From contig NW_017803887.1 in NCBI RefSeq assembly GCF_001625305.1, positions 1,399,004-1,463,003 of the forward strand: a stretch of 64,000 nt of DNA, written 5' to 3'. The notes under the pieces were generated by a model. That model ran no database searches. It saw nothing but the letters and a program-made list of their open reading frames with translations, and was not told the DNA's origin. Source of the stretch: Branchiostoma belcheri (lineage: Eukaryota > Chordata > Leptocardii > Amphioxiformes > Branchiostomatidae). The position numbers and the translations under genes are program-made. Below are positions 12,398-23,200 of the stretch, piece after piece (position 1 is the stretch's first letter; each line of letters begins with the position of its first letter).

Positions 12398-12749
12398 GGT
12401 CGATGCCATATTCGAGCGTATCAACTTTTTGAGGGGCAAAAAAAACGTATGAAAGTAACAGTTCGATTGCAAAAATAGTAAAGATATTTACTATTTGCTG
12501 AGAGTACACATAAGGCCACACTGACGTATTTTTATGGATGACATCCTCTGAGGACCCCCAAACTAGACCGCGGGGGAGAATAAAAAAAAAACAGTCAAAA
12601 AAATGCTGCTAAGCCACAGGAGTACAAAGCTGGTATTGTGAATTTGCGGTAGCACACAGCGACTTTTACTACAAGCCGGCACATACTGGCTTTTTGCGGT
12701 ATTTACTTGTCTGCACTGTACCGAGTTCTTGAGTTCCGTAGAACATCGG

Positions 12750-12820
12750 TAGCCTGGGTGCCGTTCTCCGTAGTTACCACCGGCTCCGTATTGTGTTAGC
12801 TACGGAGGATGGCACCCAGA
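12750..12820. repeat. short AGCCTGGGT hairpin
   Basis: TAGCCTGGGTGCCGTTCTCC pairs imperfectly with GGAGGATGGCACCCAGA, with CCGTAG/CTACGG in the stem. Same family as 30962 and 41030. Confidence 0.65.
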
Positions 12821-13629
12821 CCAGAGCCTCGGAGGAGGTGATTTTTTTAACAGACGAAAACCAATGCGCCCGCGGATGTCATCCATAATATTAAATGAGT
12901 GTGGCCTAAAGTGTGCCATTCAACGACCGTATACGACACGATAATTAGCAACAGTGAGCTCTTGAAATCCGAAACGTGACGGCAGAAACTAGGACAGTCT
13001 CTTAGAAAATCTGTGTCTGACTTTTCTAAAGATTTTCTGTAAGCACTCATTTATTCGGCAGATGAAACTAGTAGGCAGAAACCCTGAACCTAGAATGGGG
13101 ACATCACGACAGGAAAAAAATTGACATTTGAAGAAAAGTGACCTCCAAATGAGAGTATGGTAACGTTCTAAAGATCAGAGTACGTTGCAATGTTTTTTCT
13201 ATGTGTTTTCCTGGATATCCTGTCTTTGAACGGACGTTGACCTACAACAAAAGGCCAAGCAGTGGCAATGCAGTTTTGTTTACATTTTGTGTATTTTTTT
13301 TGCAATCAAAATCAAATGTCGCACAAATGAAATGTTGCTCGCGTTACGGACTCTCGGTGGAAAGGCGGCCAATAAGAAGTCACTCGTTTTTTGCACTGTC
13401 CCTCCTTTCTTTTAAAAGTCACGGACGTGTTTTTTTTCTTTTCCTGTCGTATCCAGAGCCTTGCTTCAACCAGAACCACGCTCAGGCACTGTTCTGCATA
13501 CTCCAGGCGTGTCCAGAATCGTGCCTTGGGCAAACTTACGTTCCTGGATACGCGAAGACCCTCCAGAAACGTGTTCCTATTTCGGCATATAACTAGATCG
13601 GCACGGATATGGATACGATATTTCCCCAC

Positions 13630-13860
13630 CCCTTGAAAATCCTTCCAAACTCAGGAAAGTTGAACGACCGCTAGATTTCCCTCCCTCGCTTCGATCTCAC
13701 CTGCCTGCCGGCGTGACTGATCATAGCACGCTGATTAACGATCGCCCATTCGGCGCGCCGAATCCGCGGCCTCGAACGCAATAATCTCCTTCAGTCCTAG
13801 TCGGCAATAACTCTGTCTAGCAGTCTCACCGTGACGGATCGATAGCCGTCTTTGTGTGTC
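13630..13860. other. GC-rich patch, no gene recognised
   Basis: CpG-rich (CGGCGCGCCGAATCCGCGG near 13751). No open frame with family support. Could be regulatory. Confidence 0.25.
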
Positions 13861-13874
13861 GCAAAATCCTGTTT

Positions 13875-14088
13875 CTGTGTGACTTGAAAGGAAAAATGTT
13901 CGATAAGCTTGTCACGCAGTTTCTATTCTTCGTGTTCACAGATTCCACCTGTCCTTGGTGCTGAAATAAACGCTGTTGATTCTGTGTGACTTGAAAGGAA
14001 AAATGTTCGATAAGCTTGTTACGGAGTTTCTATTCTTCGTTTTCACAAATTCCACCTGTCCTTGGTGCTGAAATAAACGCTGTTGAAA
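13875..14088. repeat. 107-bp direct tandem duplication
   Basis: Two near-identical units start at 13875 and 13982 (CTGTGTGACTTGAAAGG ... AATAAACGCTGTTGA). A shorter relative CCTTGGTGCTGAAACTTACG is at about 14560. Low divergence points to a recent event. Confidence 0.9.
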
Positions 14089-14981
14089 AGTCAAACCAGA
14101 GTTTTAAATCTGCGTTATATGAGGACGATACAAAGGTCAAATTTCTTGTCATTTCTTTGCAAAGTAAGTTAAATCAACCGCACGCCATTGGCATTGCAAA
14201 TAATTGCCATTCAGGAAGTGGATGTGCAGAAATATGACGCCTTGTCTGTGTGACTGTGTGTGTAAAAGCTGAAAACACAGTTGTCAGCCATGTTTGTTTA
14301 CATTCTGGTGTTTGTGCCTCGTGTACATTCAGTGCCAACCATAAATGTCAGAAATGTGAGATGATTGCACAAATTTGTTGAAAAGTTGACGTAAACTACA
14401 ATCCCACGAAATTTCTTTAAAATTAAAATATTTTAATTTTTCATGCAAACATTTTACAAAATTCCACTTGAACTATCTAATTGTTCACAAACTATACAGG
14501 TAAACTGAGCTGTTCACGTTGGCGTCACTTGTAGCCAAACATTGCGGTATGTTTATACTATCCTTGGTGCTGAAACTTACGCTGTTCTGCCTTCATAACG
14601 ATGTGGTTTCAGTTCGTTACGAATGTTGTTAGATAGGATTCTCCGTCGTTATCCGCGTACGCCAAACAATCCGCACTAACAGCCCTCCTATCTTGAAAGC
14701 AAAATCCTCTTTTCCGCTTTTCCTGGAATCTCTAGACACCTTTAAGTGGCAAACTCGTTTCTGCACTCCCAAGACGCTATCTGCATTTCTTAGGACGTCT
14801 CGTACGTGCAGACGGAAGCTTCTTGAAGTCAGTTAACATCTTAAAGCTTGACAATGTCAAATCAGTTATCTTCAGTTCGGCTCCCGCTCTGACGGGGGGA
14901 TATGTCGGCGTGCAGGTGATAAAAAGTCCATTAATGTGAAGCAAGTTGTGAAAGAAGAGAGCTTTCGTTGGGGGGGGGGGG

Positions 14982-15001
14982 NNNNNNNNNNNNNNNNNNN
15001 N
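14982..15001. other. assembly gap (20 N) in a poly-G run
   Basis: TTCGTTGGGGG stands on both sides of the 20-N block, so the gap probably sits at a homopolymer where the two contig ends overlap. Confidence 0.95.
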
Positions 15002-15494
15002 TTCGTTGGGGGTGGGGGGGGTGTTCTGCGGTATTTGCCGAATGAAAATCGGTAATATAAAACTCCCATTCTACTAGAGGCTATGGCAGCTGAACAATCG
15101 AACAGATATTTGACTGATTTTTCGACGAATTCCATAGACAAAGAACGATTTTGTTTACGTTTTGTGTTTTGTTGCTCATTCTTTTACCTGTATTTATGGT
15201 GAAAGGTGGGCACAGGCAGAGTTAGCTGTTAATTGTGACTATTACATTCCAATTATAAAAATAGAATTAATTTCAATTTTGGTCGCTCACCGATCTCCAT
15301 GCCGTTGACTGACCCGAAAGGAAATTTGTATGATCTATGACTTTATAAAATGAATATGATCCATGATGTAAAGGTATGATTCTAAAGACAACAAAACACG
15401 CTAAACGTACAAAACGCTCTTCTTTACCAGTGACATTCGTTATAACTACTAATGAGAGTTTAGGTCGCTCAATGGTTGTTTCGCTGTCACCGCC

Positions 15495-15605
15495 ACAGTA
15501 CGTATTTAAACTTTAAGAAGAGAGACCTTAAGTTCGTAGGATTATCTCCGCTCGTCGCTGGCTGAATGTCTGTGAGACTGATTTGCATACTCGGGCACGT
15601 CTACC
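15495..15605. repeat. octamer-containing segment, inverted copy of 10768-10870
   Basis: Shares GAGAGACC, TCTCCGCTC, GAGACTGATTTGCATACTCG and GCACGTCT in order with the complement of 10768-10870. There is no open frame. It could be an unknown repeat or a duplicated regulatory module. Confidence 0.6.
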
Positions 15606-15910
15606 GGGGCTTCGCTAGCGGCTATGAATGACACATGAGATACAGAACAACTGGCGGCACCATCAGATTGAAATACCATCCGTAAACCTCCTCATGAAAG
15701 TCTAGCTTACCTTCCAATCCGTCCACGAGGCGGAAACTGCTTTTTGATTATGCAATCTTCAGCTAGGACTTATTGTGTCTCATTTTCGTCAAGGCCAGGG
15801 GAAGATTACAATCGGGAACTCTGTGCCCTTTCTACGCATGCCTTCTGTGTGTTACAACTTCTCCGAAAGTTTGTACAAAGGCTCAAATTCTATAAAGAAC
15901 GAGTTCCTAA

Positions 15911-16222
15911 CTTGTTCCTGGAATATAAAAATGTTGTTAACCAGTTCCGGAAATGCTGCTAGATCAGTTCCACCTTTTTCCAGGAATGTGGAAATGCTGT
16001 TAAACCAGTCCCAGCTTTTTCCAGGAATATGGAAATGCTGTTAAACCAGTCCCAGCTTATTCCGGGAATGTGGAAATACTGTTAAACCAGTCCCAGCTTT
16101 TTCCAGGAATATGGAGATGCTGTTAAACCAGTTCCAGCTTTTCCCTGGAATATAGAAACTCTGTTGAACCAGTTCCAGCTTATTCCGGGAATATGGTCAG
16201 CTTAAGCTTGTTCCGGGAATAT
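15911..16222. repeat. 41-bp minisatellite, about 7 units
   Basis: Repeats of CCAGGAATATGGAAATGCTG followed by TTAAACCAGTCCCAGCTTTT, with starts near 15980, 16021, 16062, 16103, 16143 and 16184. Every unit holds a TTCC[AG]GGAA palindrome or a variant of it. Confidence 0.93.
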
Positions 16223-16410
16223 GGCCAGCACATTAATCTGCCGTGACGTCGTTGACGCCACCAGACGTTAACGTTACGCCCCGGCGTCGACATCGTAAAG
16301 TTAACGTCGCCGCTGGTCGTCTGACCCGCTCCTACGCGTAAGCTCCCGCGGGCGACGTAAAAACGATGTCGGCTCTCGCGTTTTATTGCTGCCGAGCGCA
16401 AGTTAATAAA
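16223..16410. other. CpG-rich patch with ACGTTAACGT motifs
   Basis: Dense CpG, including GACGTTAACGTTACGCC. No coding exon identified. Possible regulatory island. Confidence 0.25.
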
Positions 16411-16550
16411 GCTAACGTCAAGTCTCCTACTGAGGACTTTAAGACCGCCACATTAGAGAAACGGTGCTGCCAAGGCATTCTCAAGAATGTCTCAAACACC
16501 TGCGCATACCTTGGGGGATTGTTGATGCTGCATTAGTGAATCTCACAATT

Positions 16551-16721
16551 AAAAAAAAAATGTTCTATTTATTTATTCAACAAAAGAAAAGTAACAAAAG
16601 AAGTGAACCGTCCAACTTGGCAACACAAGTCAAATAAAACTAAAGTAACTCAAATCTACATATGGTACATACAAGTAATATGAAATCATGATGAATAGGT
16701 AATATGATTTAAGTCACAACA
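16551..16721 (-). mobile_element. short retroposed fragment with 14-bp target duplication
   Basis: A perfect direct repeat TGAATCTCACAATT flanks it (16537-16550 and 16722-16735). The insert begins with A10 and TGTTCTATTTATTTATTCAA. The TTTATTCAACAAAA block also marks the 3' end of the LINE at 48664, so it may be a LINE-tail fragment. Confidence 0.65.
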
Positions 16722-16735
16722 TGAATCTCACAATT

Positions 16736-17425
16736 TTTACTTTCGGGCATGGACAGAGGGAGTACGGAAGTATTGTTCTTGGAGGCTCAGATTTCGGACA
16801 GAACAAGTTGACAGCACGTGCGGAAAAGAGTAAAAGGCAGAATGACAGGACGCCAGAAGGTCAGGCAAAGGAAATGGGGTGAAGTTGAGGGTCCCCCAAA
16901 CACAAAATACTTCCTGGGAGTCTGAAATCTTCAATTTCTTGTTGTTAAATATGTCAGTCTCAGGGTACCCAGCGGAATTATGAGAGTTGTCGTTACTCAT
17001 TACCAGACGCGGTTACTGCCGCGTTAACGAGTCATCGAGTACCCTCTTGGGGTAACCTCGCATAACGGAACAGCTCATTTCGTCTTGAAGTCACGTCTGG
17101 AGTTTCCTCTCCCCAAAGCGGGCCGCATGTTTCGTAATGTGGCCTGGCGCCGTCAGGAACAGGAGAGCTCGCACAGACATCGGCAAATTGATTACCCCGA
17201 GATTTCATCGTCTGTTGGACTTGACGCGCCTCTGACTGCCGTCTGGGCGTCTCGTCTCGTCTCGTGTGAAGGAGCGAGGGAAGGAAGGGGGCAATCCCGC
17301 CTGCACAGCCGCACAGACGATCGGCGGATAAGGAGATGTGTTTCTGCCGTCTGGCTGTCTGCTCCGGAGTTCTGCTGGCCTAACTTATAGTTGATGGATG
17401 CTGTCTGGAAGTAATAAGTTCGCAC
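16736..17425. other. intergenic, moderately GC-rich, no gene recognised
   Basis: Open frames on both strands (16737-17000, 17085-17390) have no recognisable domain and no convincing splice signals. Confidence 0.35.
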
Positions 17426-17515
17426 TAGTGCTGCGTACCGGTACAGTACCGCCGAAATCATGTCGGTACAGGTCAAAACACTACATCAATGTACCGGTAC
17501 TGTACCTGAATAGAC
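17426..17515. mobile_element. one-ended copy of the TAGTGCTGC hAT-like family
   Basis: TAGTGCTGCGTACC at 17426-17439 matches the end of the element at 23407. It is followed by an internal palindrome of GTACCGGTAC and GGTACTGTACC. No right-hand terminal repeat was found nearby, so it is a truncated or diverged relative. Confidence 0.5.
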
Positions 17516-18856
17516 TTACCCTTAAGTACACAACTTTTTGACTTACTCCGTGAAGCAGTTCAGTTATTGTTCAGGAGTATTGTAGTCAGTTTGTGTTGTA
17601 CATGTTCGCAGCTGTAACTCACCATCCCTTCGCTGCATTGATATGTAGTCTGGCATCTCGTCTGCTAGCATACGTGAGATGATGCTAGTTTAGCAGACTT
17701 ATAGGTACATGTACATGTGTCATGTAAGACTCGTTTAATCTAGTAACATCCGCATTTTTTCGATATCATAACTGTGGCATTCCTGTCGTAATGATGAAAA
17801 TATAACATGTAAGAAATAAAAATCTCGCAGATCGAAACGAAAGCGCTCTGACGGGTTCACTCTGTCTACGGGGGCGTATTTATCGTTAGTAGTTGACATT
17901 TCTCTGAACATTAAGTTCGGAAAAGGTCGACGTGCCGGGCGAGTACATGTATGTATGACGTACTCTTGTGACGCAAGCAATACCCCCCCCCCTTGTGCTG
18001 TGGCATACGGATCAACTTTTAAAGCAAGGTTCTAGCCCCGCTCGGGCTCGGTTTGACGGATTGCATTAGTTATTTCGGTTGGTGACCGTAAGTTATAAAG
18101 TCGGCGTGTATGGAGAAGCTTCAGCCTTGAAACCTCTGCACGTAAAAGAACCCAGCACACTTATCTATCCCGAAATATAGGGGTGATCCGATATATATCG
18201 ATGTGCTTGGCCGAAAATTTTTAACACCGCTTGCAATTGTATGAAATCACGCACGTTTGACAGCATGTACTTGTTTGTTTGTTTGTTTGTTTAAATTTGT
18301 TTCAATATATCACCGAGTATAGTGGAGGGGTGGGGCAAAACAGGTAATATAAACTTACCTCTAAATAAAGCCCCCTCCCACGCAAGAAAATAAGAAAGAG
18401 GGATAGAGAGATTTGGAATTTGTTTAAAATTCAGAGCCAGAGCCACTCAGAGCCACTGTAAGGTAATTGTTATCTGCTATGATATTAATTTGCACTTGAA
18501 ACGTCGTTGACTATATTTTACATACATTTTATGTAATGGTTTATTTCTATTTTAATCACTTAATATGACGTTTTATACTATTAATGTGATGTCCCAATGT
18601 CAATTCAGCCTCTGGCTGCCATTTTTGGGCAGTGTTGTTGTGTTTTAATTCAAAATAAACCATTGATATAGGTGGCGGGAAATTTCCCACCAAGCACCGC
18701 AGGGATCCCGATCCCGGGCAGGCCCGCCTGAAGCCGCGGCTGACAGCCTCTCTCCCCGCTGATGGATGGACGGCTTACCCGGAGTTCTGTACAAGACGTC
18801 TGAGGACAAAAGCTCGGGGCGGCGGCGTGCGCTGGGTTGTTATCTTCCTGGTTCTC
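17516..18856. other. intergenic, SINE-like remnant and GC-rich patch
   Basis: A SINE-like tail (CACGTAAAAGAACCCAGCAC) is at about 18030-18180, a GTTT microsatellite near 18269-18292, and a GC-rich patch at about 18690-18850. No gene recognised. Confidence 0.4.
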
Positions 18857-19045
18857 CCATGAGGGCCTGCAAGGGGGGGTCCCGACAACGCTCTACGCTG
18901 AATTCGGAAACCTCTCGATTTCGCTTTACGATAAATTCCAAGTGGCTACAACGCGCTCTACGCAAAATTTTTGAGCGGTCCGTCTACGCTCTACGTAGAA
19001 AAGTTATTAAAAACGGCCGATTACGCTCTACGGAAAAGGGCTTGC
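18857..19045. repeat. dispersed repeat with CGCTCTACG motifs, copy 1
   Basis: Starts TGAGGGCCTGCAAGGGGGG and TCCCGACAACGCTCTACGCT, then TTCCAAGTGGCTACAACGC. CGCTCTACG recurs four times. A copy on the same strand is at 33892. Confidence 0.85.
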
Positions 19046-19527
19046 ATTCAACATTTTTGTCTACTATGTATGTTTAATAATAACTCGTCCATACTTTCCT
19101 ATAGTTGTTAATATATAATAAGGTAGAGGATCTGTACCTAGCTCTTAAGGCATGACTTGGTGTACAATATATATTCAAAAGGTATTCCAGCAAATATTAT
19201 TGTCTACTATATATGTTAAACTCGTGCAGATCTAGACTTGTCTATACTTTCCTGTATTTATTTGTCACAAGTCTATTACTAGTAAGTCATACCATAGATG
19301 ACTAGTGCCTAGCCCTTCCGAGGCATACGTTCTTTTGTCAATCAATCATTTGAACTAAACATCCCCGGGGAGAAGAGACCGAGTCAGAACCGCCTGGTTG
19401 AAATGTCGCCTGTGGGTCCAATTAGTGAGAACTGTCGCCCCGCTCGGGCACGGTTTGGGGGTGCGCATTCATCATTTCGGATGGGGGCGTACAGCCGGAG
19501 GCCCCGTGTTTGGGAGGAGAGCTTTGG
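19046..19527. other. intergenic, SINE-like remnant only
   Basis: A SINE-like block (CCCCGCTCGGGCACGGTTTG) is at about 19437-19510, similar to one at 18036. Nothing else recognised. Confidence 0.4.
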
Positions 19528-19651
19528 TAGTCTCCACTCTTGGCGGGGAGCTGGAGCTTCTCTGGCCGGCTATCTTCTCTGGCCAATTAATACCCTTTTT
19601 AGGCCGATTTCTACGATTTATTCACCCCGCAAAGAAGTCTGGTGGAGACTA
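19528..19651. mobile_element. TAGTCTCCACT palindromic MITE, 8-bp visible TSD
   Basis: Ends TAGTCTCCACT and GGTGGAGACTA. The interior has GGCCGATTTCTACGATTTAT as in the 12153 element. AGCTTTGG flanks it at 19520-19527 and 19652-19659. The left arm is shortened. Confidence 0.8.
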
Positions 19652-20054
19652 AGCTTTGGCGTCACTTGAACCTCTGCAATGCAAGTTTTAAAATTACGTC
19701 CGCGAAAATAGAGATATTAATTTTGGTGTGTTTGTCCGTCTGTCTGTGATGTTTTGGCCTAGCCTGCAATAACTTGAGATGCTGGAGACGAATTTGTGAT
19801 GATATTTGGTATGCGGGTAGGTCTTGGGCGTACATAGATCAATGCTGAGTTGATTGGAGCCGTCTAATTCTATTTTAGACTCATTTATTCTGATGATGTC
19901 TTGAAAAGTATGGTACTAAGATCCCCTCGTTTTATTCCTTGTGGCAGGAATAAAAATGCGTAAAAAATGCCCCAAACTTGAAACAGTTGTTGCTGTTGTT
20001 GTCCTTGTTTATCGTCTATTTTTCCGCTAGACGTGGAAACAGGCGTAGAACACT

Positions 20055-20113
20055 GGGCCAACCGCGTATCTGCTTGGAGATTCGGGCATGCGCAGTTGGC
20101 CTCCGTTTAAAAC
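20055..20113 (+). promoter_or_regulatory. FAAP20 proximal promoter or 5' UTR with NRF1-like site
   Basis: GCATGCGCA at 20086-20094 fits the core of an NRF1 site, common in housekeeping promoters, 20 bp before the ATG. No TATA box is seen at a usual distance. Directly upstream (20067-20082) is a remnant of a CTGCTTGGAGATT element end that is repeated in several mobile elements of this window. Site function is inferred. Confidence 0.45.
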
Positions 20114-20286
20114 ATGGCGGCAAATCGGAAGAACAAACTGAGTACGAAGAGAAAACGCGGCGCGAACAGCCCGAGTTTGGGGAGTCTGGCGGGCGGGATT
20201 AAAGATGGGAAGGCAGAGGGATCTCCAGAAGGCCATGCAGCTAGAATTCCCGCCCAGACTGCTGAAAAAACACAACTTGTGGAGAG
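20114..20286 (+). CDS. FAAP20: FAAP20 exon 1
   Basis: The ATG at 20114 has a strong context (A at -3, G at +4) and an in-frame TAA at 20108-20110. It encodes MAANRKNKLSTKRKRG and then Gly/Ser/Ala-rich sequence, ending in a split codon (AG) before donor GTAACG at 20287. The KRKR cluster could act as a nuclear signal. N-termini of this family are variable, so exon 1 rests on signals and phase. Confidence 0.75.
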
Positions 20287-23200
20287 GTAACGTGAACTGT
20301 GGGAGGGGGGCGCTCTAAACTTCGTCAACTTTTATCAATTTATGGATCTTTATTAGCCTCTACCAGGCTTGAGGGCGCGGCTGAAAATAGTAGAAATTGG
20401 CCAAATAGAGAGATAACATGCCGAGGGAGTTTAGCCATCCAGTTTACAGTTTGCCGGCCCCTTGAGGCTAAACTTCAATAAGCTAAGATTTTGTCTTCCC
20501 TAGCAACTTGTTATGGTACTGCAGTGGAACATCGGTTTTATATCTCATATCTGGACATGTCAGGGTCACAAATTTTGAATGTTAGATATATCTCTTGTGC
20601 CCAGGAAGAAGTGATATAAGTTTGGGGTCCCCTAGCAACTTTGATATGGAACTGCAGGGGTGTTTTTTTCAAAATCATTGAGGGGGGATAACTCGGGAAC
20701 CTGATGTCAGATCATCATGATTTTTATGTTTACCGAAGGAAAACATTGTTTTTGCTAGATGTTTCTTCCTCTTCTTCTTCTCCAAACAGTGACCTCTGAC
20801 CTGACCAATGACATGATTTGTTGACATCTGTCACCATCGTGACTGGTCTTGGGTTACATAATGTTGCAATTTCATGGTCTGCTCTGCTCCTGTCACCATA
20901 TACTAAGTAGTACATGTATGTGAATGTGTTTGAGTAAGAATTAACAGAGCAGACCATGTCCGAAGGTAAACATTATCATATATGCATTTGCTTTGCAAAT
21001 GTTACTTCTCTAGTTTATCCTTGTTGTGAACCCACTGGCAGACAGAAGCCAGGAGAACACCAGGACCAGACTCCTGTGCACGATGGTGTAACAGCTGAAC
21101 TGGTCAGACTGAGACAGAGTTTGGCCCAACACTGGCCGGTCTACAACAACTGGACAAACCTGTCAGACTTACCCATGGTCAACACTTGTACTGGTGTCAA
21201 CAAGTCACAGGTATGGCTGCTGGTATTTAGAACTTTGCCCCAAAGGAGTGAAGTATTGTTTCGTCTTGTCTATTTGTGTTTGTCTGCCTTTCTGTATGGT
21301 GTACAGTACAATGTATGTATGTGTAACGTGTTATGTGTGTGTAATGTGTATGTGTGTGAAGTACTGTGAATGTATGTGTACTATGTGTATGTGTGTGAGT
21401 GTATGTGTGTGTTATGTGTATATGTGTGAGTGTAACGTTTTGTGTATTATGTGTATGTATGTGTGTATGTGAGTGTATGTGTATTATGTACATGTATGTG
21501 TGTGTGTGTGTGTGTATGTCTCTGTGTAAATATGTGTGTGTGTGTACTGTACATGTATGTCTATGTGTATTATTGTCTTGTGTGTATTAATATTGTTGGG
21601 TGTGTGTACATGTGTATGTGTGCATATGTTTGTGTGTGTATGTATGCGTGTGTGTATGTATGCGTGTGTGTATTGTGTGTGTTTCTTCCTTAATGTGTTA
21701 CTGTCATTCCCTATACAATGTAATTAATATTATATACACAATGCAACATTGTCATACATCCAGTAAACATTATGCTTTTGAGTTGCAAATATTATCTTTC
21801 TAGTTTTTCTGATGATTCATTTTTTTATCAGGGACTGAAGCAAGAACATGGAATCTGCTCCATTGGAGAAACATCATTTAAGTGGTTGCCCCTCCCCCCA
21901 CCATGTAAAACATGTATGAAGAGAAAGAGGGTCGACTTGAGTCCTGAGTTACTGAAGGACACTGAAAGAATTTCAAGAAGAGTCAATACCTTTCAGTCAG
22001 GACCTACATGTACAGTCGGTTCAAAACAAACTCAGAACACAACTATAAAACAGCAAAGTACAACAGTATCATCACTTTATAGCAAAGAGACACCCAGACT
22101 GAAGAATATGAAGTCAATAACACCACCAAAGACAACTCCAGCAGGAGACACGAACAGGAAAACGAATTTGCAAGAAAATGAGATGAAGCCAACACCAAAG
22201 GTAACCCACGGGCAGAAAGTTAGCTCAGCCACGGAGTTAGATTCTCTTAAAAGTCAAAGAGCAATAAAAATGGATGGTCTGAAGCAATCCATGAATACAG
22301 AGGCGACAAGGGACCGACCTAAAGACCAGGCTATCAGAGTACGTTGTCCGGAGGGAGGGGGAAAACGATTAGTGAGTCAAACTGGAGCGCTGAAAACCTT
22401 TCAGCCTGGAGAGAAGCCAACAGGGAAAATTACAAAGGGCAGGCCGACTAGAGTTGCTCCACTCTTCAAGCAACCTGCTGCTTCAACTCTGCCAAGGAAT
22501 GTTGGAGCTGGACCTTCAACATCTAAGGTACAACTAAAGGATGGAGGGGGACCAGAGGAGTTAAAAGGTGGCTGTGGAGAGGCTGGAAGTCTCCACTCCT
22601 GTCCCATGTGCCAGGAAGAGTTCCCTCCAGGGTATGTTGTCAGCAGATTTTTGTTGTCATTTAGGCTTCGACCTTATGTCATGTTAAGCTGCATATGAGA
22701 CTGACAATTACCTTTGCATACTAAAAAACACCAACTGTACAAACAAAAAAGTGCAAGTTAAAGTTTTGGCTAAAGATGTTCAGATATTTACCTCCTTGAA
22801 TGGTTTTGTTTTCTGTGTTTGCTTGTGTGTCCAAAATATATATAATTATTTGAATATACAGTAAAGTCACAGAAGGAGAGGGGGAAATCGTATAACCGCA
22901 GACTGACGAAGTTGCATTTGTGAAAATGGTCTCCCAACAGCCTGGGAGTCGATGATGCACAGAGTCAGTAGTAAATTCACAATAGTAACTGAAACACATA
23001 TTTCAAAATTTTATAGAGGTATAAATACAAGAGCTTTGATGTCTTCTTTTTGTGTTTACCGAAGGAAAACATATTGTTTTTGCTAGGTTTCCTCTTCTTC
23101 TTCTCCAGTGACCTCTGACCTGACTGAACCAGACTGTCTCTCACCATGGTAGCTGGTGTTGAGATACATAATGTTGCATTTTTATAGTAGGAGGGACTTA

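Noticed and set aside
21012-21041. Acceptor TTCTCTAG at 21013 as start of FAAP20 exon 2
   Set aside because: It would join exon 1 out of frame. The AG at 21041 keeps the frame. An unseen extra exon cannot be excluded.
21194-21803. Cys/Val-rich open frames and the antisense His/Thr frame
   Set aside because: Products of the TG/TGTA microsatellite in FAAP20 intron 2.
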